Source: Bacteroidales bacterium | GTDB lineage: Bacteria > Bacteroidota > Bacteroidia > Bacteroidales > UBA932 | NCBI GenBank assembly: GCA_015060405.1 | Contig: SUYN01000005.1 | Location: forward strand, 62,001 to 126,000 | Length of the DNA stretch: 64,000 nt | Reading direction: 5' to 3' | Shown: in pieces, positions 17,164 to 25,358 of the stretch | How positions within the stretch are numbered: position 1 is the stretch's first letter | Layout of the letters: each line of letters starts with the position of its first letter | Notes under the pieces: model-generated | What the model saw: the letters and a program-made list of their open reading frames with translations, nothing else | Databases searched by the model: none | Told to the model about the DNA's origin: nothing | Translations under genes and position numbers: made by a program

Positions 17164-17196
17164 TATATTTGTAGTTTATGAGACGTTTAAACGTCT
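17164..17196 (+). promoter_or_regulatory. M16 protease promoter with 16-bp palindrome
   Basis: TATATTTG (17164-17171) is followed at once by the perfect palindrome AGACGTTTAAACGTCT (17181-17196), extendable to 22 bp with one mismatch. The palindrome covers the expected start and early leader. It could be an operator, possibly for the divergent LysR regulator, or a leader hairpin (inference). Confidence 0.5.
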
Positions 17197-17238
17197 TATG
17201 GTATACGTTTGAAAAGTAAAACCACTAATCATATTACT

Positions 17239-20034
17239 ATGAAACGATTTTTTATCTTATTAGCAGCAATGATCGCTGCCGCGGCTGCCTTCGGTCAGAC
17301 TCCGCTCCCTAACGATCCTGCCGTCAAAGTCGGCAAGCTCGACAACGGAATGACCTATTACATCCGCCACAATGCGCTTCCTGAGGGAAGAGCGGAATTC
17401 CACCTCGTGACAAACGTAGGAGCAGTCCAGGAGAATGACCAGCAGGACGGTCTGGCCCACTTCCTCGAGCACATGTGCTTCAACGGAACAAAGAATCTTC
17501 CCGGCAAGATGCTTCTCGAGTACCTCCAGAGCATCGGAGCAGAATTCGGAAGAAACATCAACGCAGCCACAGGATATGAGACAACAACCTATATGCTCAA
17601 CAACATCCCTGTTTCAAGGGAGGGCATCGTGGACACATGTCTCCTTGTGATGCATGACTATTCTCATTTCGTGACCTGCGACCCTGTGGAGATCGACGCC
17701 GAAAGAGGTGTGATCCTTGAGGAGAAGAGGACACGCAACACAGCCCAGTGGAGAAACTATCAGGCTGCCAGAAAGTATTATTTCGGCAACACAGTACATT
17801 CACAGAGGACCCTCATCGGAAGCGAGGAGCAGCTCAAGACCTTCAAGCCTGAGGTTCTCGTCGACTTCTATCAGACATGGTATCGCCCTGACATGCAGGC
17901 TCTTATCGTTGTCGGAGACATAGACGTGGATCAGATCGAAGCAAAGATCAGGACTATGTTCGCAGACATCCCAGCGCCTGTCGACCCAAGACCGAAGGAT
18001 GTCGTGATGATTCCTGAGAATGCTGAGCCTATCGTCGGCATCATCACCGACCCTGAGACTCAGAACAGCCAGCTCGAACTCATCTGGAAGAGCGTGCCTA
18101 TCCCTGAGGAGTACAACAACACAGACGTCGCATATATGACAGAATACATGAAGACCATCATATATTATGTCATGCAGGAGCGCTTCACCGACATCACCTC
18201 GAAACCGGACGCACCTTACTTCAGCGGAATGTTCGGCACAGGCAAGATGTGCGAGACGATGGAAGCTGCGATCGGACGCCTTGCGTTCAAGGACGGCGAC
18301 GCCATCAACGCCCTCAAGGCCTTCTACACAGAGATCGAGAAGATGAAGAGATTCGGCTTTACTGACGCCGAGGTCGAAAGAGCCAACGCAAAGCTCCTTT
18401 CGTATGCTGAAAAGGCTGCAGAAGGTGCAGACACACGCAAGAGCGCGGAGTTCGTGGATGCGCTCATCGACAATTTCTGCGACAATCTCCCATATATGGA
18501 TCCTGCAATGGAGCTTCAGATCGTCCAGGCCCTCGGAAACCAGCTTAACGCAGAGATCATCAATCAGGTTGCACCTCAGCTGATCACCGACAACAACTTC
18601 GTGCTCGTGTACACAGCCCCTGAGAAAGAAGGTCTCACCCACCCTACCGAAGCCGAGCTGATCGCAGCGATCGAGGAAGTGAAGGCATCTGACATCCAGG
18701 CAAATGCCGCCGAAGAGGCTGCTGAGCCGCTTCTTGACCCGGCGACCCTCAAGGGCTCGAAGGTGAAGAAGGAAGGGACAGGCATCTACAATACTGTCGA
18801 GTGGACCCTCAAGAACGGAGCGAAGGTCATCGTCCTCCCTACCGACTACAAGAAGGATGAGATCCGCATCAACATCTATCAGGACGGCGGTATGTCACTC
18901 ATCCCTACAGAGGACATGCCTTCATTCGAGGCAAACATCGCCCAGCTGTTCTTCATGAACTCAGGTATCTCGAAGTTCCCTAAGAGCACATTGAGAAAGA
19001 TGCTGGCAGGCAAGAACGTTTCAATGAACGTATCGATCTCGGCATACCAGCACGGTGTTTCAGGAATGTGCGCACCTAAGGATCTCGAGACAGCTCTCCA
19101 GCTCGCCTACCTCTTCTATGCGGATCCAAGATTCGACCAGGACGAGTACAACACTGGCGTGAACCAGCTTGCAGCCATCCTTCCTAACTATGTGACCATG
19201 CCTGACTTCCTCTTCCAGAAGGAGTTCACAAAGGTGCTTTACGGCGACAGCGCACGCCAGCCTGTCATCAGCGAGGAAGTGCTTGAGAAGGCAAATCTCG
19301 AGACCATCGAGAAGAACTACCGCAAGCTCTTCAAGGACGCTGCCGGAATGACTGCAGTCATCGTAGGTAACGTGAACCCTGACGAGCTCAAGCCACTTGT
19401 GGAGAAGTACATAGGCTCTATCGCCAAGGGCAAGAAGGCCCTCAAGTGGGTCGACAACAACGACGACATCGTCAAGGGCAGCATCAAGCATCCGTTCAAC
19501 GTGAAGATGGAGGCTCCAAAGAGCTCGGTTCTCCAGGTCTACACTGCCTACATGCCTGTAAATCCTAAGATGGACGTCACTCTCGACGCCGCCAAGTACA
19601 TCCTCGACATGATCTACACAGCCACTCTCCGTGAGGGCGAAGGCGGAACATACGGCGCAAGCGTGGGCATGGCGACCAGCATCAGACCTAAGGAAAGAGC
19701 CATCATCCAGGTGATGTTCGACACCAATCCTGAGTCTGCAGAGAAGCTCTCGCAGCTTGCAATAGACGGTCTCAAGAGACTCGCCTACGAGGGTCCTACA
19801 GAAGACGAGTTCAGCAAGGCCATCCTCAATGCGAAGAAGAACCTTCCTGAAAGCAGGATCAGCAACAGCTACTGGAGCCAGAACATAAGACTGTTCGAGA
19901 CTTACGGCTATGACAACGACAAGGAGTACGAAGAGGCACTTGAGAGCGTGACACCGGAAGACATCAAGACAGTCCTTCAGGCAATCCTTGAACAGAACAA
20001 CTTCATAGAAGTGAGAATGCTTCCTGAAGAATAA
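17239..20034 (+). CDS. Secreted M16 family zinc protease (pitrilysin-like)
   Basis: A 931-residue two-lobed peptidase. Start taken at ATG 17239, which begins a clear signal peptide (MKRFFILLAAMIAAAAAFGQ); a TTG start 30 bases earlier is less likely. The inverted zinc motif is intact: His74, Glu77 and His78 in HFLEH, with the downstream Glu in the VILEEKR region. The second M16 repeat (about residue 510 onward) is the inactive half with R/Y-type substrate residues near its end (GGTYGASVG). It probably acts in the periplasm or at the outer membrane on peptides. Monocistronic; followed by a strong terminator. Confidence 0.93.
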   Translation: MKRFFILLAAMIAAAAAFGQTPLPNDPAVKVGKLDNGMTYYIRHNALPEGRAEFHLVTNVGAVQENDQQDGLAHFLEHMCFNGTKNLPGKMLLEYLQSIGAEFGRNINAATGYETTTYMLNNIPVSREGIVDTCLLVMHDYSHFVTCDPVEIDAERGVILEEKRTRNTAQWRNYQAARKYYFGNTVHSQRTLIGSEEQLKTFKPEVLVDFYQTWYRPDMQALIVVGDIDVDQIEAKIRTMFADIPAPVDPRPKDVVMIPENAEPIVGIITDPETQNSQLELIWKSVPIPEEYNNTDVAYMTEYMKTIIYYVMQERFTDITSKPDAPYFSGMFGTGKMCETMEAAIGRLAFKDGDAINALKAFYTEIEKMKRFGFTDAEVERANAKLLSYAEKAAEGADTRKSAEFVDALIDNFCDNLPYMDPAMELQIVQALGNQLNAEIINQVAPQLITDNNFVLVYTAPEKEGLTHPTEAELIAAIEEVKASDIQANAAEEAAEPLLDPATLKGSKVKKEGTGIYNTVEWTLKNGAKVIVLPTDYKKDEIRINIYQDGGMSLIPTEDMPSFEANIAQLFFMNSGISKFPKSTLRKMLAGKNVSMNVSISAYQHGVSGMCAPKDLETALQLAYLFYADPRFDQDEYNTGVNQLAAILPNYVTMPDFLFQKEFTKVLYGDSARQPVISEEVLEKANLETIEKNYRKLFKDAAGMTAVIVGNVNPDELKPLVEKYIGSIAKGKKALKWVDNNDDIVKGSIKHPFNVKMEAPKSSVLQVYTAYMPVNPKMDVTLDAAKYILDMIYTATLREGEGGTYGASVGMATSIRPKERAIIQVMFDTNPESAEKLSQLAIDGLKRLAYEGPTEDEFSKAILNAKKNLPESRISNSYWSQNIRLFETYGYDNDKEYEEALESVTPEDIKTVLQAILEQNNFIEVRMLPEE

Positions 20035-20040
20035 TCAAAA

Positions 20041-20078
20041 AAAGAAGTCTCGGAGATTCCGAGACTTCTTTTTTTCTT
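20041..20078. terminator. Bidirectional intrinsic terminator
   Basis: An 11-bp stem (20044-20054 with 20058-20068), 3-nt loop, T run on the right and A run on the left. It serves the M16 protease gene and the convergent ferredoxin gene. Confidence 0.88.
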
Positions 20079-20091
20079 TTTGTCTTTTTGA

Positions 20092-20259
20092 TTACTCTGC
20101 TACGATTGCACCCATTGGACAAGCATCTGCACAAGCACCGCAGTCGATGCAAACGTTAGGATCGATCTTGTAGATATCACCCTCTGAAATCGCGCCTGTA
20201 GGGCACTCTGCCATGCATGAACCACATGCAGCGCAGTCTTCTGTAATTCTGTGAGCCAT
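20092..20259 (-). CDS. Small 2[4Fe-4S] ferredoxin (55 aa)
   Basis: Minus-strand ATG ending at 20259 gives a 55-residue clostridial-type ferredoxin. Both cluster motifs are complete: C9-x2-C12-x2-C15-x3-C19-P and C37-x2-C40-x2-C43-x3-C47-P. It carries low-potential electrons in the cytoplasm and is a natural acceptor for the pyruvate oxidoreductase encoded 4 kb away. It has its own consensus promoter and shares a bidirectional terminator. Length and motif spacing are typical, so the call is firm despite its size. Confidence 0.95.
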   Translation of the reverse strand: MAHRITEDCAACGSCMAECPTGAISEGDIYKIDPNVCIDCGACADACPMGAIVAE

Positions 20260-20322
20260 TTTCTTTATGTTTTTAATGTTAGTGTTGTCAGTTCAATATC
20301 ATGCCACAAGGCATTCATGGTG

Positions 20323-20352
20323 CAAATTTAGACAATAATTTCGATATTCAAA
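20323..20352 (-). promoter_or_regulatory. Ferredoxin promoter, -33/-7 type
   Basis: Minus strand: TTTG (20349-20352), 18-bp spacer, TAAATTTG (20323-20330). Leader of about 57 nt. Confidence 0.7.
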
Positions 20353-20375
20353 GACAGAGTTACACTGAATTGTAG

Positions 20376-20383
20376 TATCTTTG
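20376..20383 (+). promoter_or_regulatory. -7 box of the DUF1573 gene
   Basis: TATCTTTG at 20376-20383 fits TAnnTTTG; divergent from the ferredoxin promoter. No clear -33 element. Confidence 0.4.
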
Positions 20384-20466
20384 CCCTGCTACGGAGTTCT
20401 CCGGCGCATGATGGCATGAAGATGGAGACATCTGAAGAACCATGATTACACATAAAGGAAACGGTC

Positions 20467-21561
20467 ATGAAACATCTGAAACATATTATATCCGGCATCG
20501 CTTTACTATGCTCGATAGCCGCAGCTTCAGCACAGAACAAGGTTGCCGAAGGCATAGAAGCGGACAAGACTGTCCATAATTTCGGAGACATCCTCCTGGA
20601 TTCGGGTCCGGTGGCATGTACATTCACATTGAAGAACACAGGCAGCAGGCCGATGGTGATATACAATGTCACCACCACGTGCGGATGCACGGAGGCAGAG
20701 TGGACACGCGAGCCCGTCAAGCCCGGAAGCACAGCCGAGATCAGCGTTACGTACACAAACAATGAAGGCCCCTACCCTTTTGACAAGACCATCACAGTAT
20801 ATGCTTCCGACGCAAAGCCGATACTGTTGAAGATCAGGGGAATATGCAGGGAGAAGGAACTTCCTCTGACAGAGAGGTACCCTGTTGCATTCGGCCCCCT
20901 GGGAATGACGGACACCTCGCTGCAGTGCGGCAATCTGGAGCAGGGCGGCAGCAAAAGCGAAGCTGTGATCGTCGCCAACACCTCCGGGACCCCTGTCAAG
21001 GTGGAATTCAAGGATGTGTCTGCAAACCTGGACATTTCAGTGACTCCGAACCCTATACCTGCAGGCAGCACAGCAGAGCTGGACTTCACCGTGACCGCAG
21101 AAAGAGGAATCTGGGGAAAGAACACCTACTGGGCCACACCTGTGATAGACGGAAGGACCTACACGACCTCAGACGGCAGGACCAGGATCGGTGTCAAGGC
21201 TTTCACAAAGGAGAATTTCGACAGTATGTCCGAGTCGGAAAGGGCAGCCGGTCCCATGCCGAGGTTTGAAAACAGCACATACTCTTTCAACCGCATAAAG
21301 AAGGGAGAGAAGATACACGCGGAATTCACGCTGACCAACAGCGGAAAATCACCGTTCTGCGTATACAAGTTGGACACGGACGTCTGCTGTTATTCACACA
21401 GCGACATCCCTGTGGCTGCGCCGGGCGAAAAGGTGACCTTCAGAGTGCATGTGGACACAGAGAACATGCCGAAGGGAGAGACCCTTGTCCTGGTCACTCT
21501 GACCACAAATTCTCCTTTGCGTCCTATAGTTAACCTTTTCATTGCAGGCTGGATCGACTGA
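20467..21561 (+). CDS. Secreted protein with two DUF1573 domains
   Basis: A 364-residue protein with a signal peptide (residues 1-22, ending ASAQ). Residues 30-130 carry a canonical DUF1573 Ig-like fold with the Cys pair in NVTTTCGCTEAEW; a second, more divergent copy spans about 265-364 with the Cys pair in LDTDVCCYSH. DUF1573 proteins are periplasmic or surface proteins of unknown role, abundant in Bacteroidota. The metal permease gene starts 1 bp after the stop, so the two are co-transcribed; a periplasmic partner role for the transporter is possible but unproven. Confidence 0.88.
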   Translation: MKHLKHIISGIALLCSIAAASAQNKVAEGIEADKTVHNFGDILLDSGPVACTFTLKNTGSRPMVIYNVTTTCGCTEAEWTREPVKPGSTAEISVTYTNNEGPYPFDKTITVYASDAKPILLKIRGICREKELPLTERYPVAFGPLGMTDTSLQCGNLEQGGSKSEAVIVANTSGTPVKVEFKDVSANLDISVTPNPIPAGSTAELDFTVTAERGIWGKNTYWATPVIDGRTYTTSDGRTRIGVKAFTKENFDSMSESERAAGPMPRFENSTYSFNRIKKGEKIHAEFTLTNSGKSPFCVYKLDTDVCCYSHSDIPVAAPGEKVTFRVHVDTENMPKGETLVLVTLTTNSPLRPIVNLFIAGWID

Positions 21562-21562
21562 C

Positions 21563-22759
21563 ATGGGACATATTCTTATAGACATTCTGAGGAACTCCAT
21601 CCTCATCACAGGGCTTGTAGTCGTGATGATGATGATGATCGAGTCTCTTAACATAGAGTCAAAAGGCCTTGTATTCAAAGGCTTGAGAAAGACAAAGACC
21701 GGCCAGGTGGTGATCGGTGCCCTGCTTGGCTCCATCCCCGGATGCATGGGAGGCTTCGCCACCGTGTCGCTGTACACCCACAGGATGTTCAGCTTCGGAG
21801 CGCTCATAGCAATGATGATAGCTTCTTCGGGAGACGAGGCCTTCGTGATGCTTGCCATGATCCCCGAACAGGCCCTGGTCCTCTTTGCCATGCTGTTCGT
21901 GATTGCCGTCGTGGCCGGCATAGCTGTGGACAAGTTCGTCAAGGCACCGGCTCCGGAGTGCGAGGAAGGCTACAAGGTGCATGCAGGCCATGAGGATGAC
22001 GAAGACTCTGGCAGCAGGAGCCGTCATTTCGGATGGAAGAGGGTCTCCATGTTCGTGGCTCTGGCAGTGTTCATCGGAGCCCTGGCCTCAGGACAGCTCG
22101 GCCACGACCACGGAAGCCACAGCCACGGCAGCCACATCCACGAGACGCACAGTCACGAGGCGCGCAGTCACGAAACACATGGTCATGAGGCACACGTACA
22201 CGACGCACATAGCCATGAGGGGCATGTGCACGCTTCAGGAGAAGTCTGCCACGAAGATCATGTAGAGGAAGGCCGCACCTTCCACATAGACCTTCTGAGC
22301 GAAGACTGGATGAACGTCCTCTTCGCCGGGCTCAGCATCATCGTACTTATCGTCCTCATATTCGCATCCGACCATTTTGTGGAGGAGCATCTATGGAACC
22401 ATATAGTACGCCGTCACCTCCCTACCATATTCGCATGGACATTCGGCGTGCTTCTCGTGCTCGGGATAGGGCTTCAATATATAGATATAGAAAGGTGGAT
22501 AAGCGACAACACAGTGCTGATGATACTCCTGGCCACCGCTGTCGGGGTCATTCCGGAATCGGGGCCGCATCTTATCTTCGTCACCCTTTTCGCAGCAGGT
22601 GTCGTGCCTTTCCCTGTGCTCCTTGCCAGCAGCATCTCACAGGACGGCCACGCATCGATCCCTCTCCTCGCAGAAGACAGGAAGGGATTTCTGTGGGCGA
22701 AGATAATCAACTGTGTCACAGCCCTGGCCGCAGGCTTCACCGCTATGCTGATAATGTAA
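21563..22759 (+). CDS. Putative heavy-metal/manganese permease (ArsP_2-like) with His-rich loop
   Basis: A 398-residue polytopic membrane protein of the type annotated as ten-TM heavy-metal exporter or putative manganese transporter. Start at ATG 21563, 1 bp after the previous stop. Two matching halves each carry an acidic membrane motif: SSGDEAFVMLAMIPE in the first, SQDGHASIPLLAED in the second. Between them, residues of about 178-235 hold a loop with many HxH and SHE/THE steps, a likely metal-binding sensor or buffer. Substrate is not determined by sequence; Mn, Zn or another divalent metal is plausible. Confidence 0.8.
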   Translation: MGHILIDILRNSILITGLVVVMMMMIESLNIESKGLVFKGLRKTKTGQVVIGALLGSIPGCMGGFATVSLYTHRMFSFGALIAMMIASSGDEAFVMLAMIPEQALVLFAMLFVIAVVAGIAVDKFVKAPAPECEEGYKVHAGHEDDEDSGSRSRHFGWKRVSMFVALAVFIGALASGQLGHDHGSHSHGSHIHETHSHEARSHETHGHEAHVHDAHSHEGHVHASGEVCHEDHVEEGRTFHIDLLSEDWMNVLFAGLSIIVLIVLIFASDHFVEEHLWNHIVRRHLPTIFAWTFGVLLVLGIGLQYIDIERWISDNTVLMILLATAVGVIPESGPHLIFVTLFAAGVVPFPVLLASSISQDGHASIPLLAEDRKGFLWAKIINCVTALAAGFTAMLIM

Positions 22760-22800
22760 ATCCAGTCGACACATCCTGCCGTTATTTCGAGAATTATTGC

Positions 22801-22808
22801 TATATTTG
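22801..22808 (+). promoter_or_regulatory. parE -7 box
   Basis: TATATTTG at 22801-22808, 23 bp before the parE ATG; -33 element not conserved. Confidence 0.45.
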
Positions 22809-22831
22809 CACGATTATGCGCTTATAAGAAT

Positions 22832-24757
22832 ATGGCAAAAGAAATTATACCTACAGAGAATTACGGCGACGACAACATCAAGACCCTTGAAGGTGTCGAG
22901 CACATCCGCAGAAGGCCGGGAATGTACATCGGCCGTCTTGGAAACGGAGATGACCTTGGAGATGGAATCTATGTTCTCCTGAAGGAGGTCGTGGACAACT
23001 CGATCGACGAATTCTCAGCCGGCTACGGCAGACTCATCCAGATAAACGTGACCGAAAAGGAAGCCTCTGTAAGAGACTTCGGACGAGGCATTCCGCTCAA
23101 TTCGGTGGTCAAGGCTGTAAGTGTCCTGAACACCGGAGGCAAGTACGACACGAAGGGCTACAAGAAATCCGTAGGTCTCAACGGTGTCGGACTCAAGGCC
23201 GTGAACGCCCTCTCCACCCACTTCTACGTGGAGGCGTACCGCGACGGCATGAGTTCTTTTGCCGAATTCAAGGAAGGCAAGCTGGTCGATTCAGGCCAGC
23301 GTCCGACCAAGGAGAAGAACGGCACCCTGGTGAAGTTCGTTCCTGACGAGCATCTTTTTGTAGGCTACACATTCCACATGGAATTCATCGAGTCGATGAT
23401 GAAGAATTACTCGTACCTGAAGAAGGGACTCACCCTGAACTTCAACGGAGTGGCCTACAAGTCGGAGAACGGTCTGCTTGACCTTATCAAGGACAACATG
23501 TCAGAGACGCCTCTCTACGAGCCAGTCCACCTTGTCGGTGAGGATGTCGAGATCGTACTCACCCATGGCAACAGTTATGGCGAGAACATCGCATCTTTCG
23601 TGAACGGCCAGAACACCAGAGACGGAGGAACACACCTCGCAGCAATGAGAGAGGCCATTTCAAAGACCCTGAAAGAGTTCTTCAAGACCTTCGCCAAGAA
23701 GGATTTCGACCCTCAGGACATCCGTCAGGGAATCATCGGAGCAATAAGCATCCAGATCCAGGAGCCTAACTTCGAGGGCCAGACAAAGACCAAGCTCGGT
23801 TCGACATACATGTGGGAAACTGACATCGAGAACGAGGACGGCAGCCACTCATATGACCAGGGCCCGACCATAAGAAGCTTCGTGAACGAGTTTGTGAAGA
23901 CCAACCTTGACAACTACCTCCACATGCACAAGGACATCATCCCTGTGCTTCAGGAAAAGATAGCTTCTTCGGAACAGGAGAGAAAGGAGATTTCGGCCGT
24001 GCAGAAGAAGACAAGGGAGAGAAACAAGCGCTCAAGCGTGTACAACAAGAAGCTCAGGGACTGCAAGTACCACTACAAGGACAAGCTTCCCGCTGCCAAG
24101 GAGGAGCTTAGGGAGCTGACAAGCATATTCATCACCGAGGGAGACTCTGCGAGCGGTACCATCACCAAGGCAAGGAATGCCGAGACACAGGCGGTGTTCT
24201 CACTGCGAGGAAAGCCTATCAACTCCTACAAGGAAAGCCGCAAGAAGATAGCAGAGAACGAGGAACTCAACCTCCTGATCAACGCCCTCGGCCTGGAGGA
24301 GGACATCGACGACCTCCGCTACAACAAGATCATCGTGGCTACCGATGCCGATGATGACGGCATGCACATCAGGATGCTCGTGCTGACATTCTTCATGAAA
24401 TACCATCCCGACCTTATCAGAAGAGGGCATGTATACATACTCCAGACTCCTCTCTTCAGGGTCAAGACCAAGAACGAGGTGAAGTACTGCTACAATTCCG
24501 AGGAGAAGGAATCGGCGATAAAGTCACTCAAGGGAAAGGTGGAGATCACCCGTTTCAAAGGCCTCGGAGAGATCTCATGGGACGAGTTCACAGGCTTCAT
24601 CGGAGAAGACATGCGTCTGGACAGGGTGCGTCTGAGCGACGAAGAACCGCTTGCAGACATAATGGAGTTCTATATGGGCAAAAACACTACCGAAAGGCAG
24701 AATTTCATCGTACAGAACCTCCGTACAGCACAGGAATTGGAAGACATAGACATATAG
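22832..24757 (+). CDS. parE: DNA topoisomerase IV subunit B (type IIA, GyrB/ParE family)
   Basis: ATPase subunit that, with ParC, decatenates daughter chromosomes. 641 residues: GHKL ATPase (EVVDNSIDEF, GRGIPL, GLNGVGLKAVNALS), transducer, and TOPRIM with EGDSASG (about 435) and the metal-binding DADDDG (about 507). The length and absence of a GyrB insertion favour ParE over GyrB. parC usually lies next to parE in Bacteroidota, but here an acyltransferase follows after 4 bp, and parC is not in this window. Confidence 0.9.
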   Translation: MAKEIIPTENYGDDNIKTLEGVEHIRRRPGMYIGRLGNGDDLGDGIYVLLKEVVDNSIDEFSAGYGRLIQINVTEKEASVRDFGRGIPLNSVVKAVSVLNTGGKYDTKGYKKSVGLNGVGLKAVNALSTHFYVEAYRDGMSSFAEFKEGKLVDSGQRPTKEKNGTLVKFVPDEHLFVGYTFHMEFIESMMKNYSYLKKGLTLNFNGVAYKSENGLLDLIKDNMSETPLYEPVHLVGEDVEIVLTHGNSYGENIASFVNGQNTRDGGTHLAAMREAISKTLKEFFKTFAKKDFDPQDIRQGIIGAISIQIQEPNFEGQTKTKLGSTYMWETDIENEDGSHSYDQGPTIRSFVNEFVKTNLDNYLHMHKDIIPVLQEKIASSEQERKEISAVQKKTRERNKRSSVYNKKLRDCKYHYKDKLPAAKEELRELTSIFITEGDSASGTITKARNAETQAVFSLRGKPINSYKESRKKIAENEELNLLINALGLEEDIDDLRYNKIIVATDADDDGMHIRMLVLTFFMKYHPDLIRRGHVYILQTPLFRVKTKNEVKYCYNSEEKESAIKSLKGKVEITRFKGLGEISWDEFTGFIGEDMRLDRVRLSDEEPLADIMEFYMGKNTTERQNFIVQNLRTAQELEDIDI

Positions 24758-24761
24758 TATC

Positions 24762-25313
24762 ATGTGGAAGAAATTTTGCGGATGGCTACTCCGCGCAATG
24801 GGTTGGACAGCTGTAGACCCTGTAGTCCCTGAAGAAAAATGCGTCATTCTCGGAGTCCCTCACACCTCATTCTGGGACTTCGTGATTTCATACCTCTATT
24901 ACGTCTCTGTCGGAGGCAAGCCTTACTGCATGGTCAAGGGAGAGCTCTTCTGGGGGCCTCTCGGCTGGCTGCTCCGCAAGCTCGGCGGCATCCCTGTAGA
25001 CAGAAAGAGAGGCAGCAATGTGATGCTCAGCGTAATAAAGGAGATGAAGTCTAAGAAGATGGTACATCTCGCACTGGCACCGGAGGGCACACGCAAGCCG
25101 GTAAAGCGCTGGAAGGCCGGATTCCACACCATTGCCCGCGAAGTGGGCTGCCCTGTCTACATGGGCTATTTCGACTGGGGCACAAAACGTGTGGGCCGCG
25201 GACAGAAGATAGAGCTCACAGACGACGCAAAGGCAGACCTTGCACGCATCCAGGCCCTCTACGAAGAGATGCATCTGGTCGGAAAGCATCCGGAAAGATA
25301 TATCACCAGATAA
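24762..25313 (+). CDS. PlsC-type 1-acyl-glycerol-3-phosphate acyltransferase family protein
   Basis: A 183-residue acyltransferase. The catalytic HX4D motif is His34 to Asp39 (HTSFWD), and the phosphate-binding motif is APEGTRKPVKRWK near residue 108. It probably acylates a lysophospholipid or related alcohol at the inner membrane face. It is shorter than housekeeping PlsC (about 240), lacking the N-terminal membrane helices, like other small Bacteroidota members. It starts 4 bp after parE and precedes an acyl-CoA ligase, so lipid metabolism is coherent downstream. Confidence 0.88.
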   Translation: MWKKFCGWLLRAMGWTAVDPVVPEEKCVILGVPHTSFWDFVISYLYYVSVGGKPYCMVKGELFWGPLGWLLRKLGGIPVDRKRGSNVMLSVIKEMKSKKMVHLALAPEGTRKPVKRWKAGFHTIAREVGCPVYMGYFDWGTKRVGRGQKIELTDDAKADLARIQALYEEMHLVGKHPERYITR

Positions 25314-25358
25314 TCGGTGACGTTGTATTAAACCTTAAACCAAAACCATTGATTATTT

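Noticed and set aside
17800..18642. 280-codon minus-strand frame within the M16 protease
   Set aside because: Shadow of a well-supported gene; no start context or motif.
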